A stretch of 64,000 nt of DNA from Mycolicibacterium canariasense (GCF_002101555.1 NZ_LQOL01000032.1:1-64000); one strand, 5' to 3'. Numbered from the stretch's first letter, positions 42,934-52,245 are shown. Program-made: numbers and translations. Notes: generated by a model from the sequence alone, not told the origin.

Positions 42934-45780
42934 GCACGTCAGCTGACCCTCGGCCTCCGGCCACATCGGGCCCAGCACCAAGCGGTCACCCCGGGTCTCC
43001 AGGCCGGTAAAGCAACGCTGCAACAAATCGACGCTGCCCGCCATGGCCGCCAGGTGAATGCCTTCGGCCGTCGAACCGTGTTGAACGTCGGAGATATCGG
43101 ACTTGAGCACCTCTGCGAAGTACCGCATGGCCTGATCGCGGTTGCCGCGCGCCGAGACCCAGGAATGCACGACGGCGCTCAAGGTGGACCCGTGCGACGT
43201 GCGGGCCGCGTAATACTCGACGGTCCTGGGAATCTGCCACGGGCGGAAGCGGTAGCCCAGTCGGGCGAAGATGTCACGGAGCTCGTCTGCGGACAACAGG
43301 TAGAACAGCATCAGCACGTCGGCCTGCTTGGCCACCTGATACCGGTTCACATCGTCGTTCTCCGATTCCAGAATGCGGTCCAGCCGCCCGATGTCGCCGT
43401 AGCGCCGGCGGTAGGCGGCCCAATCGAGCTCGGCCAGATTCTGATACCCCTCGAACTGGCTGATGACCCCGTCGTGGAAGGGAACGTACATGCGCCTGCT
43501 CACCGCGTCCCACTGCGCCAATTCCGCCGCGGTGACGTGTAACCGCTCCAGCAGATCCAATCGGTCCGGCAGCGGCAGCGCGTCGAGCGCATCGAAAGCG
43601 CGCAGGATCACCCACACCGCCATGACATTCGTGTAGGCGTTGTTGTCGATGCCCTGGCCTGGCGCATCCGGGTAGCCGGAATGGAACTCGTCGGGTCCGA
43701 TCACACCGTCGATCACGAACCGGTGCCGCTCGCCGTCATGCCGGGCGCGGCTGGCCCAGAACCGGGCAATCTCCACGATGATCTCGGCCCCGTGGTCGAT
43801 CAGGTACTGGCGGTCGCCGGTGATCTGGTAGTAGTGCCACGCGGTGTAGGCGACAGCGGACCCGATGTGATGGGCCAGGTGACTGCTGTCCGGAATCCAG
43901 CGTCCAGACAGCGGATTGAGGTGCAAGCGCTGGCTCTGCTCGCTACCGTCGCTGCCGGATTGCCACGGGAACATCGCACCCACGTACCCGGCGGCGGCCG
44001 CGGCCCGGCGGGCGTGCGGCAGCCGCCGACTGCGGTAGGCCAGGGCACAGCGCGCTGTCTGGGGTAAGCGCAGGCTGAGTAGGGGGATGATGAACAGCTC
44101 GTCCCAGAAGATGTGGCCTCGGTACGCCTCGCCGTACAAACCGCGCGCGGGTACCCCGGCGTCCAGGTCCACGACACTGCCGGGAACCGATTGCAGAAGA
44201 TGCATGATGTGCAGGCGCAATATCGTCTCGGACTCCGCCGCGGCCGGCATGCCGAAATCGAACTTGTGCCACAGCTGCGTCCAGACGATGCGGTGGTCAT
44301 CGAACAGCTGGGCGTACCGGCCGAGATCCGGCAGCCGCTCAGCGGCAGTCTCCCCGGGAACCGATATCGCGCGGGCGCGACCGGTCACGATGACGGCGCA
44401 CTTCTCGACGGTCAGCGGGCGGCCGGCGACGATGTCGGTGGTGATGTCGTGGCCCGCGCCGGACGGATCGTTGCGGAATGCAGACGTCATCTCGGCCGCG
44501 CGGTCGGGCTCCCACACGGTGGTGCGGGCAGCCACCGCGATCGGGATGTGCGACTGCGTCGTTCGTGCCTCCACGAGCACTGCATGACGGGGAAGTTCAC
44601 TGATCGAGATGGCTTCGAGATGCCGGCCGGACAGCGCCCGGTAGCGCGCTACACCGGAATTGGTGGTGGTCGAGTCGATGGTCGAGCGGATCTCGACACT
44701 GCCCGACCAGTTCTCGGCGACCAGTGTCATCTGCAGCGCGCAGACGTGCGGGTTGTGCATGGACACGAACCGTCGCTGGGTTACGGAGGTACGACGACCC
44801 GCGCCGTCTTGAAACCGTAACTCGCGCCGGCATTCCGCGTTCCGGATGTCGATGGTTTGACGGTAGGAGAGCAGCTCGGCGGTGTCCACGTCGAACCATT
44901 GCCCGCCGTCGATGCGGAAGGTCAAGGGCAGCCAATTGGGGAGGTTGACGATGCTCTCGTTGCTGACCGGTACGCCGTCGACGACATCGGTCAGCCGGTT
45001 GTACACACCTGCGGCGTAGGTGCCGGCGTAGTGGGCGGCGGAATGGCCACCATCGGGTGCGGTGGCGCGGCTCGCCAGAGCGCCGTTACCGACAGCACAC
45101 AACGCCTCACGCAGTCGCTCGGTCTGCGGTTGATACCCCTCGAAGGAGATGAACCAGCCTTCGGCGGCCGACCGCGCAGGGGACAACGCCACCGCCAGGT
45201 GGGTGAGCAGCCGGGTGGTGCCGTCGACCCCTTTCAGGGTGAATTGAGCTGCGGTACAGCGATCGCCGTCTTGGTGCCGGACCAGGATGCCGATGCCGTC
45301 GCGTCTGACGGCGTCGAACGCCACCTCGTCGGTCCGTCCGTCACCGATGTAGATCGGCAGAATCCCGTGGTCGGCGGTGAGTTCACCGACGATCGACCGC
45401 ACCGCTCCCACAACATCGGCGATCTGGTTTCGATGGAGGAGGCCGTTCGGGTCGAGCACTTCCGAACCGTGTGAACCGGCGTACCACAAGCCGGGTATCC
45501 GCACTGCAGCTCTGACGTCGGACAGGGTACGGCCACTGATGACCGTGACGGGGCAGACGGCGCTCAGCGCGCGTACCGCGTCGGCGGCTTCCGGACCCAG
45601 CGCCGCGGCGGTGGCATCTCCGCCGGCGTGCGACAGCGCGCCGTCGAAATCGAGGAAGACGGCCGGTCGTCGGCCGGCCAGGACCGAATCGATCTGGTGC
45701 AGGCTGTCCAGGGCGTCGGGCAGCGTGCCGATACGGCGATCGGTCCGATCGGTGCCGACGGCAGCGGCGTCTGCGATCAC
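42781..45780 (-). CDS. GH65 glycoside phosphorylase/hydrolase with remnant trehalose-phosphatase domain (OtsB1-like)
   Basis: This 999-residue protein has an N-terminal HAD region (38-200) with FLDFDGALS (D44, D46), VISGR and IYIGDGRTDEVAF, but the cap segment usually found between them in trehalose-6-phosphate phosphatases is missing, so phosphatase activity is doubtful. The C-terminal 780 residues are GH65: PNWLPLTFRIDGGQWFDVDT, GHIFWDELFIIPLL, VIGPDEFHSG (catalytic Glu) and NNAYTNVMAVWVI. Relatives act on trehalose or other alpha-glucosides. Its layout recalls DosR-regulon Rv2006 (OtsB1) but is shorter. The GTG at 45780 lies 47 bases after usp. Confidence 0.88.
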   Translation of the reverse strand: MIADAAAVGTDRTDRRIGTLPDALDSLHQIDSVLAGRRPAVFLDFDGALSHAGGDATAAALGPEAADAVRALSAVCPVTVISGRTLSDVRAAVRIPGLWYAGSHGSEVLDPNGLLHRNQIADVVGAVRSIVGELTADHGILPIYIGDGRTDEVAFDAVRRDGIGILVRHQDGDRCTAAQFTLKGVDGTTRLLTHLAVALSPARSAAEGWFISFEGYQPQTERLREALCAVGNGALASRATAPDGGHSAAHYAGTYAAGVYNRLTDVVDGVPVSNESIVNLPNWLPLTFRIDGGQWFDVDTAELLSYRQTIDIRNAECRRELRFQDGAGRRTSVTQRRFVSMHNPHVCALQMTLVAENWSGSVEIRSTIDSTTTNSGVARYRALSGRHLEAISISELPRHAVLVEARTTQSHIPIAVAARTTVWEPDRAAEMTSAFRNDPSGAGHDITTDIVAGRPLTVEKCAVIVTGRARAISVPGETAAERLPDLGRYAQLFDDHRIVWTQLWHKFDFGMPAAAESETILRLHIMHLLQSVPGSVVDLDAGVPARGLYGEAYRGHIFWDELFIIPLLSLRLPQTARCALAYRSRRLPHARRAAAAAGYVGAMFPWQSGSDGSEQSQRLHLNPLSGRWIPDSSHLAHHIGSAVAYTAWHYYQITGDRQYLIDHGAEIIVEIARFWASRARHDGERHRFVIDGVIGPDEFHSGYPDAPGQGIDNNAYTNVMAVWVILRAFDALDALPLPDRLDLLERLHVTAAELAQWDAVSRRMYVPFHDGVISQFEGYQNLAELDWAAYRRRYGDIGRLDRILESENDDVNRYQVAKQADVLMLFYLLSADELRDIFARLGYRFRPWQIPRTVEYYAARTSHGSTLSAVVHSWVSARGNRDQAMRYFAEVLKSDISDVQHGSTAEGIHLAAMAGSVDLLQRCFTGLETRGDRLVLGPMWPEAEGQLTCSLWYRGHRLHLVISGREADVTADPTGAPTIEVECRGHVQRLASGQSIHIR

Positions 45781-45826
45781 GCCGTCGGCTCCCGCAGCGG
45801 GTAATTCTCGGTCATGATGGCCGTGC

Positions 45827-46702
45827 TCACTCCCGTACGACGATCACCGGTACGGAGGACAGCTGTGCCACGGTGGAACTCACCGAGCCCAGAAGCATCC
45901 CGGAGAAGCCGCCTCGGCCCCGGTTGCCGACGATCACCATTTGCGCCGTGCGTGATTCGGTCACCAACCAGTGCGCGGGACGGTCACACGGTAGCCTGCG
46001 CTGAACGTCGACGTCCGGATACTGCTCCTGCCAGCCGGCGAGGCGCTCGGCCAGGGTTTCGTGTGCCTGCTCCTCGTAGAGGTGCCAATCCATCTCCACC
46101 GCCGGGAACACGGCGGTGTCGCTCCACGCGTGCATGGCCACCAGATCGACACCCCGCAGCGACGCCTCTTCGAACGCGAGCCGGATCGCGGCTTCCGACG
46201 CGGGCGACCCGTCGACGCCGACCAGGACCGGGGCGGTGGTATCGGTGTCGACACCGGCCCGCACGACGACGACGGGGCAGTGGGCATGATGAAGCAGGCC
46301 GGCGCCGACCGATCCGATCGGCAGATGCCGGTGCGCGCCGGTCCCGCGATTTCCCACCACCATCATCATCGCGTCCTTCGACACCTCATAGAGGGTGGGG
46401 ATGACCGGCGAGGGTACGGACTCCGTGCGCACCGGGGGCACATCGGCATCACCGGCGGCCGCGTGGAAGATCTTCTGCGCCTGTTCGAGGACCTGTCGTG
46501 AGTTGTCGTCCTGCCATTCGGCGATCTCAAGCTGTGCCGTGGTGATCGGCCAGGTCACGATGAGCGGTGCGATGACATGAAGCAGCGTGACCGGGGTCTG
46601 GCGCAGCGCGGATTCCCGTGCGGCCCATGTCACGGCGGCCTCCGATGCCGGCGAACCGTCGACGGCGACCAGGATGCCGTATTTCTTTGCTGGCGTGGAC
46701 AT
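45827..46702 (-). CDS. Tandem universal stress protein, both ATP motifs intact
   Basis: This 291-residue USP has motifs GNRGTGAHRHLPIGS and GNRGRGGFSGMLLGS. Domain starts are GILVAVDGSPAS and VLVGVDGSPAS. The ATG at 46702 follows GGAGCACC. It lies 89 bases after the P-type ATPase stop and 47 bases before the GH65 gene on the same strand. Sequence style is closest to the usp genes at 39290 and 62243, suggesting local duplication. Confidence 0.92.
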   Translation of the reverse strand: MSTPAKKYGILVAVDGSPASEAAVTWAARESALRQTPVTLLHVIAPLIVTWPITTAQLEIAEWQDDNSRQVLEQAQKIFHAAAGDADVPPVRTESVPSPVIPTLYEVSKDAMMMVVGNRGTGAHRHLPIGSVGAGLLHHAHCPVVVVRAGVDTDTTAPVLVGVDGSPASEAAIRLAFEEASLRGVDLVAMHAWSDTAVFPAVEMDWHLYEEQAHETLAERLAGWQEQYPDVDVQRRLPCDRPAHWLVTESRTAQMVIVGNRGRGGFSGMLLGSVSSTVAQLSSVPVIVVRE

Positions 46703-46791
46703 CGAGGTGCTCCTTCGCTGGATGACGCTGTATAACCCTGTCGCAGTTCATCGTTTCGCGGATCGGCACCGGTCGATAGGGCAGAAAGTCA

Positions 46792-49119
46792 TCACCGCGG
46801 AGCGGTCGTCGTGCCTTGCAGCAGGGTGAAGTAGTTCTCCTCTTCGGCGATGAAATGCACGGCCAGCAACTCGTCCAAGCCGTACAGGCAGGCAAGCAGG
46901 TCCTCGTGCTGAGCTTCGCCGATGCCACCCCGATCGTCGGCCACGGTGACGTGGGTGTGTAGCCGGCGCACCAACCGGTCGATCTCGGCGTGCATCCGGC
47001 TCATCGTCGCGGTGGCTTCCGGTCCACCCAGCGGGGCGGCCAGTGCGGGATACAGGCCGCGGTCTTCGGCGCGCTCGTGCGGCAAGACGACCTGTTGGGC
47101 GAAGGCGTCGGCGCGCCGCACCATCGGCAACGCCCCTACGAGGTCGCCGTCGGACAGGCGATGTGCCGCCGCGCGAAAGACGCCCAACTCCCCGCGCATG
47201 CGGTCGTGCTCCGCGGAGAAACGACGAAGTAGTGCTTCGGTGTCAGGCGCCAAGGCGGGTCCGCCGACGCCCGGCGTGTTCAGCGCCCGCAGTGCGTTGA
47301 GGATGACCGCCAGATCGATCATCTCCTGTAACAAGGCACCGATGGTGGGCGCCAGTAGCCCCAGCGCGGCCAGACCCATGGCCAGCAGTGATAACCCCAT
47401 TCCGATGCCGGCGCTCTGGATGGCGATGCGCCGTGCTCGGCGCGCAATCAGCATCGCATCGGCCAGTCGGTCGATGCGCCCGGTCGCCAACACGACGTCG
47501 GCCGCTTGTGAGCTCGCCGTCGATCCGTATCCGCTGAGCGCGATTCCGACCGAGGCCGCCGCGAGGGCCGGCGCATCGTTGACGCCGTCACCCACCATCG
47601 CGGTGACGGCTTTGTCCCGCTCGGCCCGCACGCCCGCCACCTTGTCGGCCGGGGTTTGCTCCGCCCGCAGTTGATCAAGCCCCAGTACCGCGGCGATGTG
47701 TTCGGCCGGAGCGAGGCGGTCACCGGTCAGCATGACCATGCGGTTGATGCCTGCGGCGCGCAATCGACGAAGGGTGCGGGGTGCGTCCACCCGCAACGGG
47801 TCCTGCAACAGGATGGCACCGATCAACGCGTCATCCGCCGACACCCACGCAATGACTGATCCGTCGAATGCCGCACGGGTCAATGCGTTACCCGCCCACT
47901 GGGGTGGGCTCGACGGCAGCGACCGGCTGCCGACCGTCACTCGCGTCGCCTCCACGGTGGCCGCCGTGCCGGTCCCGGCGCTTTCCACGACGTCTTGCGG
48001 CATACCGAGGACGATTCCGCGGCTGTGGGCTGCCTCGACGATGGCCTGGGCCAGTACATGTGGCGAGAACCGGTCAGCGGTGGCGGCCAACCGCAGCACC
48101 TCGGTCTGCGTCCACCCCGGTGCGGTCAGGACGTCGGATCCGATCGGCCGGCCGGTGGTGAGTGTGCCCGTCTTGTCCAGCACCAACGTGGTTGCTCGCC
48201 CGAGGTTTTCCAATGCACCACCGCTGCGGACGATCACTCCGATCCGGGCGGCCCGCGACAATCCCGACACGATCGCCACCGGAGCCGCGAGCAACAACGG
48301 GCATGGTGTCGCGACCACCAGGACAGCGACGGCACGCTCGGCCGATCCGCCGAGCAACCACGCAGCACCGGCCACCGCGAGCGTCAACGGCAGAAACCAG
48401 GCCGCAAACCGGTCCGCCAAGCGGACCACCGGTGCACTCTGGGCGGCCGCTTCCTGGGCCAACCGTACGATGCCCGCATAGGTGCTGTGCTCGGCGGTCG
48501 CCGTGGCCTCGATCTCGATCGCCGCACCGGCATTCACGGCTCCGCTACGCACCGCGTCACCCGATTGTCTTTCGGCATAGACGGATTCCCCGGTGAGCAC
48601 CGACTCGTCCAACGTCGCCGCATCGGAGGAAATCAATCCGTCGACGGGCACCACCTCGCCGGGGCCGACGATCAACCGATCGCCGGCCACGAGGTCCTGC
48701 AGCGGTACGGTCGTCACCCCGTCTTCGTCGACTCGTCGCGCGTGATGTGGCACCCGCTCGGTGAGTGCGCTCAGGTCGCGGCGGGCGCGCCGCTCCGCCG
48801 CGGCATCCAGCGCGCGGCCGGTGGCCAACATGACGGCGATCAACGCGCCGGCGAGATGCTCGCCGATCGCGAGTGTGCCGAGCAGACTCAGCACGGCGAT
48901 CACGTCAGCCCCGAACCGGTGCCGCCTCATCGCGGTGATCACCCACCACGTCGCCGGCACCAGGGCCACCAAAGTCCCTGCGCTCCAGAACCGCTCGGCG
49001 AGGCCGCGGTCGCCCAGCCACCGAGCGAGCCCACCGCTCGCCAGGGCGGCGAGCGTGAGCACCAACAGTGCGGCGGGAACACGCCGGGCGACCTGGTCGG
49101 CCACCGCCTTCCATCGCAT
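46792..49119 (-). CDS. P1B-type metal ATPase with C-terminal hemerythrin-like domain
   Basis: This 775-residue protein has an N-terminal P-type ATPase (1-620): the helix 4 metal motif VATPCPLLLAAPVA, phosphorylation loop VLDKTGTLTTG, LTGESVYAE actuator, MLTGDRLAPAEHI and AMVGDGVNDAPALAAA. There is no N-terminal HMA domain. A linker then leads to a hemerythrin/HHE-type domain (about 635-770) with SAEHDRMRGELG, VLPHERAEDRGLYP, MHAEIDRLVRRLHTHV and LLAVHFIAEEENYF. The fusion suggests metal transport gated by an O2- or Fe-sensing di-iron site; that is inference. The ATG lies 2 bases after the SRPBCC stop. Confidence 0.88.
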   Translation of the reverse strand: MRWKAVADQVARRVPAALLVLTLAALASGGLARWLGDRGLAERFWSAGTLVALVPATWWVITAMRRHRFGADVIAVLSLLGTLAIGEHLAGALIAVMLATGRALDAAAERRARRDLSALTERVPHHARRVDEDGVTTVPLQDLVAGDRLIVGPGEVVPVDGLISSDAATLDESVLTGESVYAERQSGDAVRSGAVNAGAAIEIEATATAEHSTYAGIVRLAQEAAAQSAPVVRLADRFAAWFLPLTLAVAGAAWLLGGSAERAVAVLVVATPCPLLLAAPVAIVSGLSRAARIGVIVRSGGALENLGRATTLVLDKTGTLTTGRPIGSDVLTAPGWTQTEVLRLAATADRFSPHVLAQAIVEAAHSRGIVLGMPQDVVESAGTGTAATVEATRVTVGSRSLPSSPPQWAGNALTRAAFDGSVIAWVSADDALIGAILLQDPLRVDAPRTLRRLRAAGINRMVMLTGDRLAPAEHIAAVLGLDQLRAEQTPADKVAGVRAERDKAVTAMVGDGVNDAPALAAASVGIALSGYGSTASSQAADVVLATGRIDRLADAMLIARRARRIAIQSAGIGMGLSLLAMGLAALGLLAPTIGALLQEMIDLAVILNALRALNTPGVGGPALAPDTEALLRRFSAEHDRMRGELGVFRAAAHRLSDGDLVGALPMVRRADAFAQQVVLPHERAEDRGLYPALAAPLGGPEATATMSRMHAEIDRLVRRLHTHVTVADDRGGIGEAQHEDLLACLYGLDELLAVHFIAEEENYFTLLQGTTTAPR

Positions 49120-49121
49120 CG

Positions 49122-49706
49122 TCACGGCACGACCGCCGCCACCGCGGCCGGCTGCGCCGATCGTTGTTCGGCTGCGCGTTTGACGGCCAACAACAGCCGC
49201 CGATTGGCGGCGGAAATCAGCGGGCCGGCGAGCGCGGTCACCAGAAACTCGGCCGGATGCCGCAACCCCACCCGGGTCCGGACGAGCAACCGGCACCGGT
49301 CATCCCAACGGGGCGCCAGGTGGATGGACCACACCACCTCCCAAGGCACCGACGGTGGGGCTCCCTGCAGCACGATCACCGCATCGGGGGTCACGTCGAC
49401 AACCGGTAACGCGATACCGTCGCGCGAACCGAATCGGCCGGGCGGGACAAGCCACGCCACGTCACCGACTGCGAGTTTTCCTTCGCCATCGGCGCGCAGC
49501 AGCCGCACCACCGACGGCCACACTTGGTCCACGGGCCGGTCGACCCACACGCCCTCTGTCGACGTCACCCGCGGAGCATGCAGTCGCTCGTCACCGGTCA
49601 GCGCCGTCCCGCATTCATCCTTCGTCGTACCCCAATTGCGCCAGTAGCGCCGCGCCCCGTAGAGCACCGCCGCCAACGCTGCCAGTCGCACCACGCAGAT
49701 CCTCAT
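49122..49706 (-). CDS. SRPBCC-family membrane-anchored protein
   Basis: This 194-residue protein has an N-terminal hydrophobic anchor (ICVVRLAALAAVLYGA), then a SRPBCC/polyketide-cyclase-like fold with TSTEGVWVDRPVDQVWPSVV, VPPGRFGSRDGIALPVV and VVWSIHLAPRWDDRCRLLVR, and a C-terminal helix with LLLAVKRAAEQR. Such domains bind lipophilic ligands. It heads the SRPBCC, ATPase, usp, GH65 chain and faces the DUF1876 gene across two strong DosR boxes. Confidence 0.8.
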   Translation of the reverse strand: MRICVVRLAALAAVLYGARRYWRNWGTTKDECGTALTGDERLHAPRVTSTEGVWVDRPVDQVWPSVVRLLRADGEGKLAVGDVAWLVPPGRFGSRDGIALPVVDVTPDAVIVLQGAPPSVPWEVVWSIHLAPRWDDRCRLLVRTRVGLRHPAEFLVTALAGPLISAANRRLLLAVKRAAEQRSAQPAAVAAVVP

Positions 49707-49739
49707 GGGTACACCATGGCGCTGGGGACCGGCCCGGCA

Positions 49740-49759
49740 CTAGGGCCACTGGTCCCCAC
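49740..49759. promoter_or_regulatory. DosR box, SRPBCC/DUF1876 intergenic, left
   Basis: Core GGGCCA-CT-GGTCCC lies 34 bases before the SRPBCC start. Confidence 0.75.
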
Positions 49760-49776
49760 ACTGGAAGCCACGCTGG

Positions 49777-49796
49777 GAAGGGACTTCAGTCCCTAG
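49777..49796. promoter_or_regulatory. DosR box, SRPBCC/DUF1876 intergenic, right
   Basis: Core GGGACT-TC-AGTCCC is a full match in all twelve arm bases, 33 bases before the DUF1876 ATG. Confidence 0.88.
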
Positions 49797-49828
49797 CGCA
49801 GTCGCCGCGGGTGTAGTCGGATGGAGCT

Positions 49829-50119
49829 ATGAATCCGCCCGGCGCGTTATGCCCGCACACCGATGGCGAAGACAGTGGCAAGCACTGGACCATCGACGTG
49901 CGCTTCGACGAGTACCAGGGACAAACCCGCGCTCGAGCGGAACTGCGGCGGTTGGGCAGGACATCGACCGGCGTCGGGTTCAGCCGGGTCGGAAACCGTA
50001 ATCCCAGAGTTGTCGCCATCGTCGACGAACTGGCTGCCGCCCGTGCCCTGGCTGATCTGGCCAACCGGTTGACGGCCGAAGGCGCACACGACATGGATTC
50101 GGTCACAGGTACACCGTGA
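49829..50119 (+). CDS. DUF1876 protein (Rv1738-like)
   Basis: This 96-residue protein matches DosR-regulon Rv1738 in pattern: HWTIDVRFDEYQGQTRARAE, VGFSRVGNRNPRVVAIVDEL and ARALADLANRLT. The Rv1738 fold resembles ribosome hibernation factors, so it may bind stalled ribosomes. GGAG precedes the ATG. A full-consensus DosR box lies 33 bases upstream. It is convergent with dosR (21 bases apart), whose operon carries a second DUF1876 gene. Confidence 0.9.
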   Translation: MNPPGALCPHTDGEDSGKHWTIDVRFDEYQGQTRARAELRRLGRTSTGVGFSRVGNRNPRVVAIVDELAAARALADLANRLTAEGAHDMDSVTGTP

Positions 50120-50140
50120 GGGCGTCGAATCGACGGGTGC

Positions 50141-50821
50141 CTATTCTGCGTCTTCGTGCCTGGGCTGATCGAGCTTGGAGATGAACACCGCTGCCTGGGT
50201 GCGTCGTTCCATTCCGAGCTTGGTGAGCAAACGTGACACGTAATTCTTGACGGTCTTCTCGGCCAAGAACATCCTGGCGGCGATTTGCTTGTTGGTGAGC
50301 CCTTCACCGATCAGTTCGAGCAGCACACGCTCCTGCTCACTGAGCTTCGACAGGGGATCGGAGCGTCGCGTCGTGCCGCGCAGCTTGGCCATCAGCACAG
50401 CGGCCGCGCGATTGTCCAGCAGTGAACGGCCCATCCCGACGTCCTTGATCGCCTGGGCCAGTTGCATGCCCTTGATGTCCTTGAGCACATAGCCGCTCGC
50501 GCCGGCCAGGATGGCGTCCAACATGGCCTGGTCGGAGGTGAAGGATGTCAGCATCAGGCAGCTGAGTTCGGGCAACTGCGAGAGCAGGTCGCGGCACAGC
50601 TCGATGCCGTTGCCGTCCGGCAGACGCACGTCGAGGACCGCCACGTCGGGTCGGGTAGCGGGAATCAACGTCATGGCTTGGGCCACCGAACCGGCCTCGC
50701 CGACGACGCGCAGTTCGGGGTCGGCGCTGAGCAGGTCGACCAACCCGCGCCGGACCACCTCATGGTCGTCGACGAGAAAGACCCGCAGGGCCCGGTCCTC
50801 CGTGGCGTTGTCCGCACTCAT
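50141..50821 (-). CDS. dosR: Dormancy response regulator DosR/DevR
   Basis: This 226-residue NarL/LuxR-type response regulator is near-identical in many blocks to M. tuberculosis Dos[39 protein letters not shown] (phosphoacceptor Asp64 here), [20 protein letters not shown], and the [23 protein letters not shown] then [20 protein letters not shown]. It has about 10 extra N-terminal residues if the ATG at 50821 is used. It is last in the acg, DUF1876, dosR chain (73 bases after DUF1876). The box at 52246 would give positive autoregulation. In M. tuberculosis dosS follows directly; here it does not. Confidence 0.97.
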   Translation of the reverse strand: MSADNATEDRALRVFLVDDHEVVRRGLVDLLSADPELRVVGEAGSVAQAMTLIPATRPDVAVLDVRLPDGNGIELCRDLLSQLPELSCLMLTSFTSDQAMLDAILAGASGYVLKDIKGMQLAQAIKDVGMGRSLLDNRAAAVLMAKLRGTTRRSDPLSKLSEQERVLLELIGEGLTNKQIAARMFLAEKTVKNYVSRLLTKLGMERRTQAAVFISKLDQPRHEDAE

Positions 50822-50894
50822 GGTATCGACGTTAGCGGGCTTCCACGGGTGCGGCGGCGGAATATGACAGGCGGTGATCATGACGCTTTGCCAG

Positions 50895-51176
50895 TCACCG
50901 AACCGAGACGCGTTCGCCGGTCACCAACTGGATCTCCGAAGCGGTCGCGGCGTAGAGCTTGCCCGCGATGTCCGACAATGCCCGCGCGATGGCGAGATTC
51001 TCGCCGACCTCTTCCGGGAAATGATCTTCCGGATCGAGGGTGGTCCGGCCTCGGCCGACCAATTCGCCGTCCTCCCAGTCCATCCGGGCGACCGCTGTGG
51101 TGCCTTCGCCGACCCGGTCCACGTCGATCTTGACGGTCAGCTGGGCTATGTGCTTCTTGGAGTGCTTGTGGCTCAT
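50895..51176 (-). CDS. DUF1876 protein, second copy
   Basis: This 93-residue paralogue of the Rv1738-like gene at 49829 has [40 protein letters not shown] and [14 protein letters not shown]. It has a lysine/histidine-rich start (MSHKHSKKH) that the other copy lacks. GAAAGGAAACGCC precedes the ATG. It sits between acg and dosR in one operon, 32 bases after acg. Confidence 0.9.
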   Translation of the reverse strand: MSHKHSKKHIAQLTVKIDVDRVGEGTTAVARMDWEDGELVGRGRTTLDPEDHFPEEVGENLAIARALSDIAGKLYAATASEIQLVTGERVSVR

Positions 51177-51208
51177 GGCGTTTCCTTTCGAGTGACTGGC
51201 CCGCGGGC

Positions 51209-52183
51209 TCAGCGATTGACAATCAGGACTTCGGCCAGCGGCCGGCGCGGGGTCGGGGAAGGCGCCTGGTCATCGGCGGGTGCGGTGCCCACCCTGATCA
51301 GCACTTCCGGCAGCGGGTGGCCGGTCAGTGAGCTGACGATGTCGCTGCCGGCCGGCACCTCGGTCAGATGGGTCAGTGTGCACGTCGCGTAGCCGTCCAT
51401 GGTGGCCGTCAGCAGCGCCGCGGATAGTGCTTCGCCGCAGCGGAGTACGTCTTGGCGGGTGTCGTCATAAGCGGACAGCACCACAATCAGCGAGCGGTCC
51501 TGTGGCACTTCGCGCCGTTGTTCTTGGTGGTGGGTGACCGGGAAACGGCGGCCCAGCTCGACCCGGTCCCGCTCTGCTGCTGAGACCAATGCGCTGTGCG
51601 GGATGCCGGTGGTGGGATCGAGAGAGGAAGTCCACCAATCCAATTCGGCATGGTAAGCGGAGTCGTACAGTCGTGCCGCCTCGGTGCCGGCCGCTGCTCT
51701 GACGAGGGCCGGTCGGGCGTCGTCGCCTAGGACGTCGAGGATGGCGGCATCGGCCACGGCCTGCCGCAATGCCGTCGCGATGGCATCGGCATTCGTCGGT
51801 GCGGCGAACGGGAGCCGATCCGTGCGGCGGCGGCCGATGGCCTGCGCCCGCAGGTGGTGGCCCTCGGTGACGTATTCCAGCGGGGCGAAGTCGATCGAGG
51901 CGAGATGGCGGTGGTCGTTCGGGTTCGGATAACGGTCGACGAACGATGTCCATCCGGCGGCTGCCATCGCCACCTGCAGGTGGTCGAGCACGGCACCGCA
52001 GCTGATCAGGGCCTGACGACCCGAGGAATCGGATCTGACGAGCCGGCTGGCATCGAGATGCAGCTCCAGCGTGCCCGATTCGGCGACCCAACGCCACGGC
52101 TGGCTGTTGTGAATCGACGGAGCCCGGCATGCCAGGTGCACCGCCTCCTTGAGGACGTCGGTGCCCACCGTGGTCTGCGGCAT
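51209..52183 (-). CDS. Acg-family nitroreductase-like protein (Rv3131-like)
   Basis: This 324-residue full-length family member has CRAPSIHNSQPWRWVAES at residues 18-35, LISCGAVLDHLQVAMAAAGW, GRRRTDRLPFAAPT, LDWWTSSLDPTTGIPHSALV and DVLRCGEALSAALLTATMDG. The lid segment after LDWW is present, unlike the copy at 11868. The ATG at 52183 follows GGGAGCGATC. It is the first gene of the dosR operon, taking the place that the usp gene Rv3134c holds in M. tuberculosis. Confidence 0.92.
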   Translation of the reverse strand: MPQTTVGTDVLKEAVHLACRAPSIHNSQPWRWVAESGTLELHLDASRLVRSDSSGRQALISCGAVLDHLQVAMAAAGWTSFVDRYPNPNDHRHLASIDFAPLEYVTEGHHLRAQAIGRRRTDRLPFAAPTNADAIATALRQAVADAAILDVLGDDARPALVRAAAGTEAARLYDSAYHAELDWWTSSLDPTTGIPHSALVSAAERDRVELGRRFPVTHHQEQRREVPQDRSLIVVLSAYDDTRQDVLRCGEALSAALLTATMDGYATCTLTHLTEVPAGSDIVSSLTGHPLPEVLIRVGTAPADDQAPSPTPRRPLAEVLIVNR

Positions 52184-52245
52184 GATCGCTCCCTTCATCG
52201 TCGCTGTCGGCACGTCTCCACCATGGCGTCGATGCGAACCGCGCG

